From NCBI RefSeq assembly GCF_000233715.2, contig NC_021184.1, positions 2,318,001 to 2,382,000 on the forward strand: 64,000 nt of DNA, in the 5' to 3' direction. The translations under genes were made by a program, and so were the position numbers. Below are positions 52,932 to 61,147 of this stretch, one piece after another (the first letter of the stretch is position 1; each line of letters begins with the position of its first letter). This stretch comes from Desulfoscipio gibsoniae DSM 7213. GTDB taxonomy: Bacteria > Bacillota > Desulfotomaculia > Desulfotomaculales > Desulfallaceae. Under the pieces are notes generated by a model that made no database searches, was not told where the DNA came from, and saw only the letters and a program-made list of their open reading frames with translations.

Positions 52932-53165
52932 ATGAACACTTTATACGGGCAAATAAATAGCAAACAATACATGAACACATCAGAACCTATCAAAGAAAAC
53001 AGTAAGCATGAAGCTGTTGCGGTTTTTAATACACTAACATTAAAAGAAAAATGCCTGTATCTCGTTAAGATCAGCAAGAGAAATACCGGTTATCAAGCAC
53101 TTGGGCTAATGGGATTAACTCTGCTGATTATTGCTACAGATTATCTGTTTACTAGAATTGTTTAA
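52932..53165 (+). CDS. Small membrane protein in the pgs operon
   Basis: A 77-residue protein with a polar N-terminal 45 residues and one C-terminal span (about 55-73, LGLMGLTLLIIATDYLF). AAGGAGGTG precedes the ATG. Lies 15 bases after pgsC and 18 before the hydrolase-family gene. It resembles neither PgsA nor clearly PgsE, but PgsE is also a short single-span protein, so it could be a divergent accessory subunit. I do not recognise a family. Confidence 0.65.
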   Translation: MNTLYGQINSKQYMNTSEPIKENSKHEAVAVFNTLTLKEKCLYLVKISKRNTGYQALGLMGLTLLIIATDYLFTRIV

Positions 53166-53183
53166 GAAAGGAGCAAGATAAGT

Positions 53184-54032
53184 ATGAAAAAACAATCTAT
53201 CAAAATTCTGGCTTTAGTTATGTTGTTTACATTTGGAATTGGTATAAGCGCATATGCCTTCACAACAGGCTATCGTAGTTTTGCTGAACTAGCTGCAGCT
53301 GAAGACCCTTCAGACTATACCATTAAAACTAATGATATCGGAAGCGATACAACATTTTTAGCTATACACGGAGGCGGTATTGAAAGAGGCACTTCAGAAT
53401 TAGTTGAGGCATTGAACGGATACGGTAAATATAACACTTATTCATTTGAAGGACTTAAAGCGGCTGATAATGGGAGCCTTTTTATGAAGGCTATCAATTT
53501 TGACGAGCCAACAGCTGTTAGTTTAGTTAATAAATCAGATTACACTGTTTCTGTAATCGGAGCTGCCGGCGATGACGAAGTTACTTATATTGGCGGTCAG
53601 AATAAGTTGCTGGCAGAATTGATCAGATTACATCTTACTACCAAAGGATATAATGTGCAAACTTTAAGTATTCCTGATCGCATTGCCGGGGTTATGGACA
53701 GCAATATAGTGAATAAGAATAAATTATTTAATGACAGTTATCAGCTTGGCGGCGTTCAGATCGCTATTTCCAAAGGTTTAAGAGATAAGCTCGCAACTGA
53801 TTCCGGTACCTTAAACGATTATTCAGGCACCATCAATAACGCGCTAAGCGAAAGCTGGCCAACAATAGTTGAGCTCATGAAGAAGATTGATAATAATAAA
53901 TCTGAAGGGTTTTTAAATAAGTTTAACCCTGAAAAGCGCAACTTCGATAAGAAAATCCAGAAAGTATTAGAAAAAGGCGCAAATAATCCCAAGGAATTAA
54001 TTCAAGACGTTAAAGCAGTATCAGAAGAGTAA
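53184..54032 (+). CDS. Exported PghP-family poly-gamma-glutamate hydrolase homologue, probably inactive
   Basis: A 282-residue protein with a signal peptide (MKKQSIKILALVMLFTFGIG...AYA) and the PghP/DUF867 poly-gamma-glutamate hydrolase domain (about 40-220). It keeps FLAIHGGGIERGT but has LFM for LHV, VSVIGAAG for LSIHGCGG and QIAIS for QLEIS, compared with the homologue at 54141. Two candidate metal His and one Glu are therefore lost. A Lys-rich helical tail of about 60 residues is extra. AAAGGAGCA precedes the ATG. Last gene of the pgs operon; a binding or export role for the polymer is inferred. Confidence 0.82.
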   Translation: MKKQSIKILALVMLFTFGIGISAYAFTTGYRSFAELAAAEDPSDYTIKTNDIGSDTTFLAIHGGGIERGTSELVEALNGYGKYNTYSFEGLKAADNGSLFMKAINFDEPTAVSLVNKSDYTVSVIGAAGDDEVTYIGGQNKLLAELIRLHLTTKGYNVQTLSIPDRIAGVMDSNIVNKNKLFNDSYQLGGVQIAISKGLRDKLATDSGTLNDYSGTINNALSESWPTIVELMKKIDNNKSEGFLNKFNPEKRNFDKKIQKVLEKGANNPKELIQDVKAVSEE

Positions 54033-54054
54033 CCTGAAAAAATACTGTTTATAT

Positions 54055-54104
54055 AGGTAAAAGGCTGACAAGCTACCTTCGGTAGTTTGTCAGCCTTTTT
54101 ACCT
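54055..54104. terminator. Bidirectional terminator between the two hydrolase genes
   Basis: AGGTAAAAGGCTGACAAGC and its mirror around CTTC, with A-run and T-run on opposite sides. It ends the pgs operon and the convergent hydrolase gene. Confidence 0.9.
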
Positions 54105-54140
54105 TTACTATGTCATTTACACGGAATTATTTACACTCCC

Positions 54141-54884
54141 TTACATATTGTTGACTGCCTCACTTATTGCGAGAACATAGCTTTTCAAGCTATCCTTATT
54201 AGTCGACAAAAACTTTGTCCTTAAGCCCTCTGATATTTCTAGCTGTACTCCCCGTTCGTCTATATCTCTATTCACTATGTTATCTGGCGATATACCGGCC
54301 AGATCCTTCGGAGTATCTTTTTTTACAGTAAAACCATACTTAGTCAGAGATTCTTTTATTCTGTTTGCCAATTCAGTGTCCCGGCCTCCTATATATGTGA
54401 ATTCTTCTGCACCGCCACACCCGTGGATTGATAATGTCCTTTTAGATTTAGAAACCATTTCCAGTGCGTATGTTTCAGCGAATTTATCTGAAGGAACATG
54501 TAGTGCAAAATTATCTGTGCTTTTTAAACCCTGAAATGAATAATAGTTGTAATTATTATGGGAAGCTAAGGCATAAGCTAATTCAGTAGTACCTTTTTCA
54601 ATTTTACCTCCATGAATTGCCACAACTGTAACATTAGAATCTGTTTCATTAACTTCAATTTCATAATCAACATCTTTTTGAGAATCCAATAAATTTCTTA
54701 ATTCATCAAGTTCATTTTTTTGTTCTTTTATTTTTTCATTTGCAATATCTAACTGTTTTTCTAGTGTTTTATTTTCATCTTTTAATTTTGCGCCTTCGTA
54801 TTTTACATAACTTGAATAACCTATTAATAAAAAGAATAATAAAGCAAATACATTAATTGTTTTAACATGTTTTCTTATGTTCAT
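54141..54884 (-). CDS. Membrane-anchored PghP-family poly-gamma-glutamate hydrolase
   Basis: A 247-residue protein with an N-terminal membrane anchor (about 11-28), a Lys/Glu-rich coiled coil (about 30-68) and the PghP/DUF867 domain (about 75-240). It keeps VAIHGGKIEKGT, LHV, LSIHGCGGAEE and VQLEISEGLR, the residues missing from its neighbour at 53184, so it is likely an active zinc-dependent hydrolase acting outside the membrane. GAAAGAGATG is the start context. Faces the pgs operon and ends at the shared terminator. Role in trimming or release of the polymer is inferred. Confidence 0.82.
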   Translation of the reverse strand: MNIRKHVKTINVFALLFFLLIGYSSYVKYEGAKLKDENKTLEKQLDIANEKIKEQKNELDELRNLLDSQKDVDYEIEVNETDSNVTVVAIHGGKIEKGTTELAYALASHNNYNYYSFQGLKSTDNFALHVPSDKFAETYALEMVSKSKRTLSIHGCGGAEEFTYIGGRDTELANRIKESLTKYGFTVKKDTPKDLAGISPDNIVNRDIDERGVQLEISEGLRTKFLSTNKDSLKSYVLAISEAVNNM

Positions 54885-55305
54885 CTCTTTCCTCCTCTGG
54901 TAGTGCTTTCTAGCTTTTTTTCTTTAATCTTGCAACCCATATCTGCTTCGCAATCATCCGTCGTTGTCGGGCTTGGGAAGGTCCAAAACGGAAATGACGT
55001 TCATGTTTTTGGTAAAATTATAGCCACAGAAAACATCCTTTCTTGGTTGTGTTTGTGGTGACTACATTGTACCAAAAAAGGCGTGTTTTCTGTTTATTTT
55101 TACGTTAAAAAGTTGCTCTAAACTCTTATTTTATAAGGGGTTAGACTGATTTTTTAAACTGCGAAAATTGAGTAAGGTTAATAAAAAAATTTTTTTGTCC
55201 ATATGACGTCGGTCTATTTGTCCGACAGTTTGTCCGACTAGACACGGAAACTTACGTAAATTTAGGGGTATTTAGAGAACTTTTGCCCAACCTCCTAAAA
55301 TTTAA
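54885..55305. other. Non-coding region between the hydrolase gene and tRNA-Arg
   Basis: No convincing gene. TTTGTCCGACAG and TTTGTCCGACTA form a tandem direct repeat at 55219-55242, and GCCACA...TGTGG forms a loose inverted repeat near 55022-55056. It should hold the promoter of the hydrolase gene, which I could not place. Confidence 0.35.
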
Positions 55306-55344
55306 AAACCCGTAATCCCTTATAATTCAAGGACTCACGGGTTT
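55306..55344 (-). terminator. tRNA-Arg terminator
   Basis: AAACCCGT and ACGGGTTT enclose a second pairing CCTT/AAGG. On the minus strand TTTTTAAATTTT follows. It lies 16 bases past the tRNA 3' end. Confidence 0.75.
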
Positions 55345-55359
55345 ATTGAAATATATTTG

Positions 55360-55434
55360 TGGTGCGCCTGACAGGAATCGAACCTGTGCTTTCGGCTCCG
55401 GAGGCCGACGCTCTATCCCCTGAGCTACAGGCGC
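55360..55434 (-). tRNA. tRNA-Arg (CCG)
   Basis: Acceptor GCGCCTG/CAGGCGC, D-arm GCTCAGGGGATAGAGC, anticodon stem TCGGC-CTCCGGA-GCCGA giving anticodon CCG, T-arm CACAGGTTCGATTCCTGTC, and encoded CCA. Confidence 0.95.
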
Positions 55435-55548
55435 GTGATCTTAAATTTGCTACATAGAGTATTGTATCATAAATTTTTAATAATGCAAGGTTAAAAAAAC
55501 CGGCAGTTAGTATATTTTACGGGAACAGTGGTTTCTTTAACCTCTGCA

Positions 55549-56391
55549 TTAGATGTCCCTTTTACCAAATAAGTACACCGCCAAGCCCGTGAAGAATACC
55601 ACATACAGCACCGCATAGACCACCATCCACACACTGGGTTCGGACATACTGCCAAAGGGACCCATCTGCTGTATAGCCTGCAGTGGGTTACCGGTCGGGC
55701 TTATGAGCAGGTGGACTATCTTGCGGTATAAAGCATCAACGGGCATAATCAAACTGGCCACTATGCCGGTCTGCTGCAACGCAATGTTATTAATCAGCCA
55801 GCCTATTTGCTCCACCACACCACCGATTATCGCTATCGCGTACAGCATAAACATTATCACCCCGTTGGCCATGGTAGACAACACCGTGGATCCGCACAGT
55901 GTCACCGCCAGCAGCACCACGGGCTGCAGGGCAAACAGAGCCAGGGCATGCCACTGCCCGGTTAACTCAAGACCGGTTTTGAGGTGGATAAGCATGGAAA
56001 TCACTATGAAAAATGCCGCCGCGTATAAAGCTAGAAACAAGCCGATACCCAGGAATTTGCCCACCACTATTTCATAGCGTCGCACCGGTTTGGGAACAAT
56101 GGTCTGAATAATACCGCTATCAATTTCCGAGGCTATGGCCCCTGCAGCTGAAAAAATAGATAAAAAAGATATAATAAATCCGCCGAAGTAAAGGCCAAAA
56201 GACAGTAATTGCGGGTAAATCATTTGTTCCAGCATGGGGTTGGGATCCCGGGTTAAATCCTTGGCGACAAAATGCACCCCGGTGCCATAAAGTCCTAAAA
56301 AAGCAGCGGCCAGTAAGAGTGAAATAAGCACTACTTTGCGGCCCAACGCTTCGCGGAAAGTTATTTTAATAATGGCCAGCACTTTTTTCAC
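55549..56391 (-). CDS. ABC-2 type membrane permease
   Basis: A 280-residue integral membrane protein with about six spans, starting MKKVLAIIKITFREALGRKVV, the amphipathic N terminus of ABC-2 permeases. SEIDSGIIQTIVPKPVRRYEIVVGK is the conserved cytoplasmic loop. Its start overlaps the ATPase gene by 26 bases. Last gene of the operon sigma factor, anti-sigma, ATPase, permease. The substrate is unknown; regulation by the linked ECF sigma factor suggests envelope stress. Confidence 0.85.
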   Translation of the reverse strand: MKKVLAIIKITFREALGRKVVLISLLLAAAFLGLYGTGVHFVAKDLTRDPNPMLEQMIYPQLLSFGLYFGGFIISFLSIFSAAGAIASEIDSGIIQTIVPKPVRRYEIVVGKFLGIGLFLALYAAAFFIVISMLIHLKTGLELTGQWHALALFALQPVVLLAVTLCGSTVLSTMANGVIMFMLYAIAIIGGVVEQIGWLINNIALQQTGIVASLIMPVDALYRKIVHLLISPTGNPLQAIQQMGPFGSMSEPSVWMVVYAVLYVVFFTGLAVYLFGKRDI

Positions 56392-57292
56392 CCTCCTGCG
56401 TCATACTGATAAACATTTCCTCTAAAGAAGAACGTTTACGGTTTAATTCATACAGCTTACCGCCACCCTGAATAACAGCCTCAGCCAGCAGTGGAACATC
56501 CTCTTCTTGACCTACTGCTGCTAAAACAGTATCTCCTTTAACGGTTAGTGAACGGGCTATGCCGCCCAGCGCTGCCTTTATATGCTCCGTTATTCCATCA
56601 ATTTTCATTTCCACGTTAATTTCAGCGGATCTCAGTTCATCCAAACTCCCCTGCCGAATGACCTTGCCCTGCCTGATAAATGCTACCATATCGCAGATCA
56701 TCTCCACCTCGCTAAGCAAGTGGCTGTTTAAAAAAATCGTTTTGCCGCTGGCCCGCAGTTCCAACAATATCTCACGCACATCGCGACGTCCTAAAGGGTC
56801 CAGCGCCGATGTGGGTTCGTCCAGAAATAATAAATCGGGATCGGGCAACAAAGCGCAGGCCAGCCCGGCCCTTTGCTGCATACCCTTGCTGTAGGTGCGT
56901 ATCTTTTGATTTTCCCGCCCGGTCAGCCCTACTTTTTCAATCACCTGCGGTATACGGCGGCCTTTGTCGGCATTACTCATGCCGTACAATGAAGCGTGAA
57001 AATCCAGCAACTGCTTGCAGGTAAGCCAGTCGTGGTAACGGAAGTTTTCCGGTAAAAAACCGATTTTTTTCCGCATCCCTATGTCTCCCAATGGCTTACC
57101 CAGTAGCCGGGCCTCTCCGGAAGTGGGGAAAAGCAAACCCATCAATGTTTTAACCAGAGTGCTTTTACCGGCCCCATTGGGTCCCAGGAAGCCGAATATT
57201 TGCCCCCGGGGAACCCGGAGGCAAATATCAACACAGCCCACTTTTTTTCCATAACGTTTGGTTAAATTGATAGTTTCAATGGCCAAATCCAA
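56366..57292 (-). CDS. ABC transporter ATPase
   Basis: A 308-residue ATPase with Walker A GPNGAGKST near residue 38, signature YSKGMQQRAG near 139, Walker B DLLFLDEP and switch His in NSHLLSE. The C-terminal extension of about 90 residues fits the BcrA/CcmA-like drug or multi-substrate exporter group. Starts 13 bases after the anti-sigma gene ends and overlaps the permease gene by 26 bases. Works with the downstream permease. Confidence 0.88.
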   Translation of the reverse strand: MDLAIETINLTKRYGKKVGCVDICLRVPRGQIFGFLGPNGAGKSTLVKTLMGLLFPTSGEARLLGKPLGDIGMRKKIGFLPENFRYHDWLTCKQLLDFHASLYGMSNADKGRRIPQVIEKVGLTGRENQKIRTYSKGMQQRAGLACALLPDPDLLFLDEPTSALDPLGRRDVREILLELRASGKTIFLNSHLLSEVEMICDMVAFIRQGKVIRQGSLDELRSAEINVEMKIDGITEHIKAALGGIARSLTVKGDTVLAAVGQEEDVPLLAEAVIQGGGKLYELNRKRSSLEEMFISMTQEGEKSAGHY

Positions 57293-57305
57293 CTAAAATC
57301 CCACC

Positions 57306-58442
57306 TTATTTCATTTGCCCCGCAATGGCGAGCGCAGATGCTTCATCCAGGTTGGTACCCGATAGAGTATATACCACGCCGTTATTTTGCCAGACTAAAA
57401 AGCTCATTGCCATAGATTTATCCGGCCGAGCATTGCCATCAACAAAAACACCCTGCGTTCCGTTAACAATAACATCTCTGGACGTACCGTCCATATTAGG
57501 AATAAGTATGGTATGCTGCCAGTCATTAATCGCCAGTAGCTGATTACGTAAATTATCCGGCAGAGCAGGTACATTTAAAAGGGCATCTTTAATAGCCAGC
57601 ACATCCACCCCGGACGGGGCTTTCATTTCGGGACTCCTGACCTGGGTTACCGTCAACATATCATCGCCCGAACGGTAATTGGCCAATATGGCAGTGGGCA
57701 TATGCATGGTAAAGGTTTGCCCGTCAAGGCTTTCCGGTAATAATTTGGTGCTTCCCATAGCCTGCAGCAGGCTGTTTATATTAGCTACGTCAAGGGTTAG
57801 GTGCGCAGTACTGCTCGTTATCTTTTGCAGCTGGGGCTCCTCGTAACCATCCGGTTGGGGCAGCTTGACGGTGAAGTCCACAGCATCCGCCGCCTGGGCA
57901 AAAGTTACAGGCACTGCTTCTTGTTTACCGACCACTTCAACTTGGCCAAAGTTATCAATGTTTACATTACCTGCCCCTTCATTAAATGCTCTTTCTATCT
58001 GCTTGATATCCTCTGTACTTATGTTAACAGTCTGTACTTTTTCCATTCTAAACACGGTTAAAAGTTCACCGGCCATACTGCGCACAGCCGGGATACTAAA
58101 GGCAGTGAACAGTACCGCAGCCATCGCCGCGGTAACAACTATTTTTTTATAAAGTTTCATGGCATTTAATCCCCTTTCAAATAGTTTAGATATATTGTAC
58201 CGGAGCCTGGTTGAAAAGCAATTCCTACTGGACCGCGTGTCTTTTATGGTGGAATAAGTTTCTTGTACCCCGGCCAAATACCGCTCCATACACGATTTGG
58301 CAAAAAAATCGTTTGACTGCAATTCCGCTAATGCTCCCCGGCAGCCGGCACATTGCTCCAAATGTCGGGTTATTTCACACGCCTGCTCACTGTCTAGCTC
58401 GCTATCCAAATAGGCTTGAAGGATGCCTTCTTTATAGCACAT
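57306..58442 (-). CDS. Zinc-finger anti-sigma factor with extracytoplasmic domain
   Basis: A 378-residue single-span membrane protein that likely holds the ECF sigma factor inactive. N-terminal anti-sigma zinc finger ITRHLEQCAGC (H-x3-C-x2-C) near residue 27, one membrane span near 100-120 (VVTAAMAAVLFTAFSIP), and an extracytoplasmic part of about 250 residues including a C-terminal DUF4367-like domain. Its ATG overlaps the sigma gene's stop as TAATG. The outer domain would sense a signal or bind a ligand; which is unknown. Confidence 0.85.
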   Translation of the reverse strand: MCYKEGILQAYLDSELDSEQACEITRHLEQCAGCRGALAELQSNDFFAKSCMERYLAGVQETYSTIKDTRSSRNCFSTRLRYNISKLFERGLNAMKLYKKIVVTAAMAAVLFTAFSIPAVRSMAGELLTVFRMEKVQTVNISTEDIKQIERAFNEGAGNVNIDNFGQVEVVGKQEAVPVTFAQAADAVDFTVKLPQPDGYEEPQLQKITSSTAHLTLDVANINSLLQAMGSTKLLPESLDGQTFTMHMPTAILANYRSGDDMLTVTQVRSPEMKAPSGVDVLAIKDALLNVPALPDNLRNQLLAINDWQHTILIPNMDGTSRDVIVNGTQGVFVDGNARPDKSMAMSFLVWQNNGVVYTLSGTNLDEASALAIAGQMK

Positions 58443-58942
58443 TAAGCGTCACATCCTTTCTGTGCCAGATAAACCCTTTTGAACTTGGCCTGGGCCCGGG
58501 CTATGATGGTACCCACCGATGATTTTTTTACCCCGATGGCTTCTGCAATTTCCTCGTAACTAAAACCGGAATGCTTCATTAATAAGCACAATCTGTCCCG
58601 TTCAGGCAAGCTCTGTAATGCATGGCGGACCATGCTTGATTCTTCATTTTGGAGGGCTGACTCCTCGCTGGAAACCACTGTGAATCCATGGCCTTTGATT
58701 TTCTCTTCCCTGCGCAGGCGGCTTTTTTCACTGCGCAGGTAATTATATGCCAAATTGGCTGCCACTTTGGAAAGCCACCCCCCGATATTTTCATATTGCC
58801 GGGGCGGTGTACAGTATAGTCTCAGGAAGGTCTCCTGGGTGATTTCCTCTGCCACCGCCCGGCTGCCCAGCATGAAGGTAAGCTGGCGGCAAACAGCCGG
58901 ATAATAGCGGTTATATGTTTCCTGGTAAAACACTTGGGACAT
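58442..58942 (-). CDS. ECF-type RNA polymerase sigma factor
   Basis: A 166-residue sigma-70 group 4 factor. Region 2 (YYPAVCRQLTFMLGSRAVAEE, then QETFLRLY) and region 4 with LPERDRLCLLMKHSGFSYEE and the helix-turn-helix IAEAIGVKKSSVGTIIARA. The ATG at 58942 is preferred, with AAAGGTG before it, over one at 58957. First gene of the operon with its anti-sigma factor and an ABC exporter, which it probably controls together with itself. Confidence 0.9.
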   Translation of the reverse strand: MSQVFYQETYNRYYPAVCRQLTFMLGSRAVAEEITQETFLRLYCTPPRQYENIGGWLSKVAANLAYNYLRSEKSRLRREEKIKGHGFTVVSSEESALQNEESSMVRHALQSLPERDRLCLLMKHSGFSYEEIAEAIGVKKSSVGTIIARAQAKFKRVYLAQKGCDA

Positions 58943-59172
58943 TGCACCTTTTTCCATTTGAGACGGGAAAATGGCCGGCCACCTCCCCCGTTATCCTTTC
59001 AACTGTATAACACAGCAGAATTTAGTAAAGTGACACTGGAATATTTACTTTTATATTTAAAGAGTCTGTTCGAAAAGTTCCACGAGATCCACTTCGAATT
59101 TCCGCGTTGGCTCGGCTTTTGAGTTGCTTACTTATAAGAGTTCCGTTTCTCAAAGCTTTCGCAGACTTGATA

Positions 59173-59232
59173 GGTGCCAGGTGTTGAAAGGTTGAAAGAT
59201 TAAAATCTTTCAACCTTTCAACACCTGGCACC
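59173..59232. repeat. Palindromic GGTGCC repeat, copy 3
   Basis: 60-bp palindrome, GGTGCCAGGTGTTGAAAGG... with inner arm GAAAGAT/ATCTTTC. Shares the outer arms with copies 1 and 2 but has CAGGTG for CGGGTG with the matching compensatory change on the other arm. The left flank GATCCACTTCGAATTTC is the inverse of that beside copy 2. The 58943-59319 gap otherwise holds only the sigma gene promoter region. Confidence 0.9.
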
Positions 59233-59319
59233 AAAGCCTAAATAAAAATACCGGGAGTGCTCCCGGGTAAATTACTTTTTTATATAATTGCCAATAGCCG
59301 CCCGCGGCTAACATCTTCC

Positions 59320-59463
59320 TCAGGTGGAGCCGGCGGCAAAAAATAAAACTACACCGGCAATACCCATAAGCGTCGGATACGGCCCCGGAAGACCACCCAG
59401 CATGGCCACCCCGATCAAGGCAATGCCGCCAAAGCGTAGTAATAATTTAACTGCCTTTGTCAT
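59320..59463 (-). CDS. Small membrane protein, 47 residues
   Basis: ATG preceded by AAAGGAAG at a good distance. Begins MTKAVKLLLRFGGIALIGVA and has two short hydrophobic stretches split by a Gly/Pro turn (GGLPGPYPT), giving a hairpin or one bent span. Not recognised. It lies 35 bases after the rimI stop on the same strand, so it may be the end of the tsaE-tsaB-rimI operon. Confidence 0.55.
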   Translation of the reverse strand: MTKAVKLLLRFGGIALIGVAMLGGLPGPYPTLMGIAGVVLFFAAGST

Positions 59464-59498
59464 AATCTACTTCCTTTCCCAGTTTATACGTTTATCCA

Positions 59499-59984
59499 TT
59501 ACGGTATTTGGGTTAAGTCGTTCTTCCACATGATGATGGCATCTTCCTTGGTATCTGAATAGTAATTTTTCCTTAGCCCCTGTTCCTTAAAACCCAGGTG
59601 GGCATATAGTGCCCGGGCTGGTGCATTGGAGGGGCGCACTTCCAATGTCATGCGCTGCACCCCCAGCATAATGGCCCTTTTGAACAATTCCAGCATTAAG
59701 GCTATGCCCAGCCCGTGCCCCCGTTGATCTCTGTGCACAGCAATATTAGTAACATGGGCTTCATCTAAAACCACCCACATACCCGCATAACCGGCCACTA
59801 TACGGCCACCTGCCAGAGCGACGATATAATGCGCAAAATCATTTTCACGCAGCTCATATTCGAAAGCATTCTTAGTCCAGGGCGTTGGAAAGGATAGGTT
59901 TTCAATTTGCATTATCTGATCCAGGTGTTTTATCTGCATTTGCTCAAAGGTCACATTTTCCCGGCCTGCTGTTTCCTTATCCAT
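59499..59984 (-). CDS. rimI: Ribosomal protein bS18-alanine N-acetyltransferase
   Basis: A 161-residue GNAT-family enzyme. The acetyl-CoA-binding Q/RxxGxG/A motif reads RDQRGHGLGIAL near residue 92 and the GNAT C-terminal region has RALYAHLGFKEQGLRKNYY, specific to RimI. Overlaps the tsaB gene by eight bases. The tsaE-tsaB-rimI order is conserved in Firmicutes. Confidence 0.92.
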   Translation of the reverse strand: MDKETAGRENVTFEQMQIKHLDQIMQIENLSFPTPWTKNAFEYELRENDFAHYIVALAGGRIVAGYAGMWVVLDEAHVTNIAVHRDQRGHGLGIALMLELFKRAIMLGVQRMTLEVRPSNAPARALYAHLGFKEQGLRKNYYSDTKEDAIIMWKNDLTQIP

Positions 59985-60687
59985 TATTCCGACACCTTTC
60001 CCGCCATTTTATCTCAGCCTCCGATTCCCGCACATAATGGGGCAGCAATGTAAGGGGATCCCGGGTCGCACCTGTCTGCAGTTGCTGTAATCCCAGTTCC
60101 GCCACCGCCGCGCCCCTGGGAAAAGATGCGCAGGCCGGGGCCAGGCGAGCGCGCTCACCCATTTGGGCCTTTAATATGCCGGCATATTCAGCCACTCCAT
60201 CACCTATAAATGTGACTTGTTCCCTGTAGCCTTTAAGTAGTTCCAACAGTTCCGGTATCCCCGTGGCCCGGGCGGGCACCAGGCATTGTTGACAGGTGCC
60301 GGTGCTGCGGTACAGGGCTGCATAGACTTCATTTTTCCGGGCATTAAGTATGGGGCAGACCAATCCGGCATGACCGCTTAGCGGGTAGGCCAGCGCATCT
60401 AAAGTAGGTACATCAGCCAGGGGCAAGCGCAATACCTGGGCCAGTGTGCGGGCAGTGCTCATACCAATGCGCAGTCCGGTAAAGGATCCCGGACCAGAGG
60501 AAACAGCTATGCCCGTCAGCTGCACCTTATTAATACCTGCATCAGTTAATACATCCCTCACCATGGGCAACAGATTTACCGAATGGGTACGGCGGTTGTT
60601 CACCATACGCTCAGCCAATATTTTTTCTTCTGTAGTCACCGCCACAGCAGCCACCGGGGTAGCCGCTTCAATGCCCAGTACGAACAT
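59977..60687 (-). CDS. tsaB: tRNA threonylcarbamoyladenosine synthesis protein TsaB
   Basis: A 236-residue ASKHA-fold protein acting with TsaD and TsaE in making t6A37 of ANN-reading tRNAs. N terminus VLGIEAATPVAAVAV and the GPGSFTGLRIGMSTAR block near residue 68 are family marks. An ATG at 60687 is chosen to match family starts; the frame's extension to 60765 reads through the tsaE end. Overlaps tsaE by 20 bases and rimI by eight. Confidence 0.92.
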   Translation of the reverse strand: MFVLGIEAATPVAAVAVTTEEKILAERMVNNRRTHSVNLLPMVRDVLTDAGINKVQLTGIAVSSGPGSFTGLRIGMSTARTLAQVLRLPLADVPTLDALAYPLSGHAGLVCPILNARKNEVYAALYRSTGTCQQCLVPARATGIPELLELLKGYREQVTFIGDGVAEYAGILKAQMGERARLAPACASFPRGAAVAELGLQQLQTGATRDPLTLLPHYVRESEAEIKWRERCRNNG

Positions 60688-61147
60688 GCTGCAATAACTC
60701 CTCCACCAGTTTATTATATCGAATACCCCGGGGTATGAACTGTAATGCTCTGCGATTATCATCATCTGAATGTTTTTTAATAAATATATCTAACCGCTGA
60801 GCGGGTAAATATTGCTTTACTTGTTCGGCCCACTCAATCATAGTTATTCCGGGGCCGTAAAAGTACTCCTCATACCCCAGATCCTCCAGTTCCTCAGGGT
60901 TTGCCAGCCGGTAAACATCCAGGTGATATAACGGCAGTTCACCGTCATATTCGTTAATCAGTGTAAAGGTAGGGCTGGTGATCCGCTCGGTAATACCCAG
61001 ACCCCTGGCTACACCAGTAGCAAAACAGGTTTTACCGGCTCCCAAATCCCCATTTAGTGTTATAACATCCCCCGCTTGCAGCAGGCCACCCAATGTTGCA
61101 CCCAAACTACCAGTTTCCCCGGCTGACTGTGTTTCGAAATTTACCAA
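60668..61147 (-). CDS. tsaE: tRNA threonylcarbamoyladenosine synthesis ATPase TsaE
   Basis: A 159-residue P-loop ATPase with Walker A LNGDLGAGKTCFATGVARGL near residue 33, SPTFTLINEY near 58 and LYHLDVYRL with the conserved Asp near 72. Required for t6A formation with TsaB and TsaD. First gene of its operon; 140 bases of AT-rich DNA lie upstream. Confidence 0.93.
   Translation of the reverse strand: MVNFETQSAGETGSLGATLGGLLQAGDVITLNGDLGAGKTCFATGVARGLGITERITSPTFTLINEYDGELPLYHLDVYRLANPEELEDLGYEEYFYGPGITMIEWAEQVKQYLPAQRLDIFIKKHSDDDNRRALQFIPRGIRYNKLVEELLQHVRTGH

Noticed and set aside
54867-55061. 64-codon plus-strand frame over the hydrolase gene start
   Set aside because: It overlaps the promoter region of the convergent hydrolase gene, lacks a ribosome site and reads as random hydrophobic residues.
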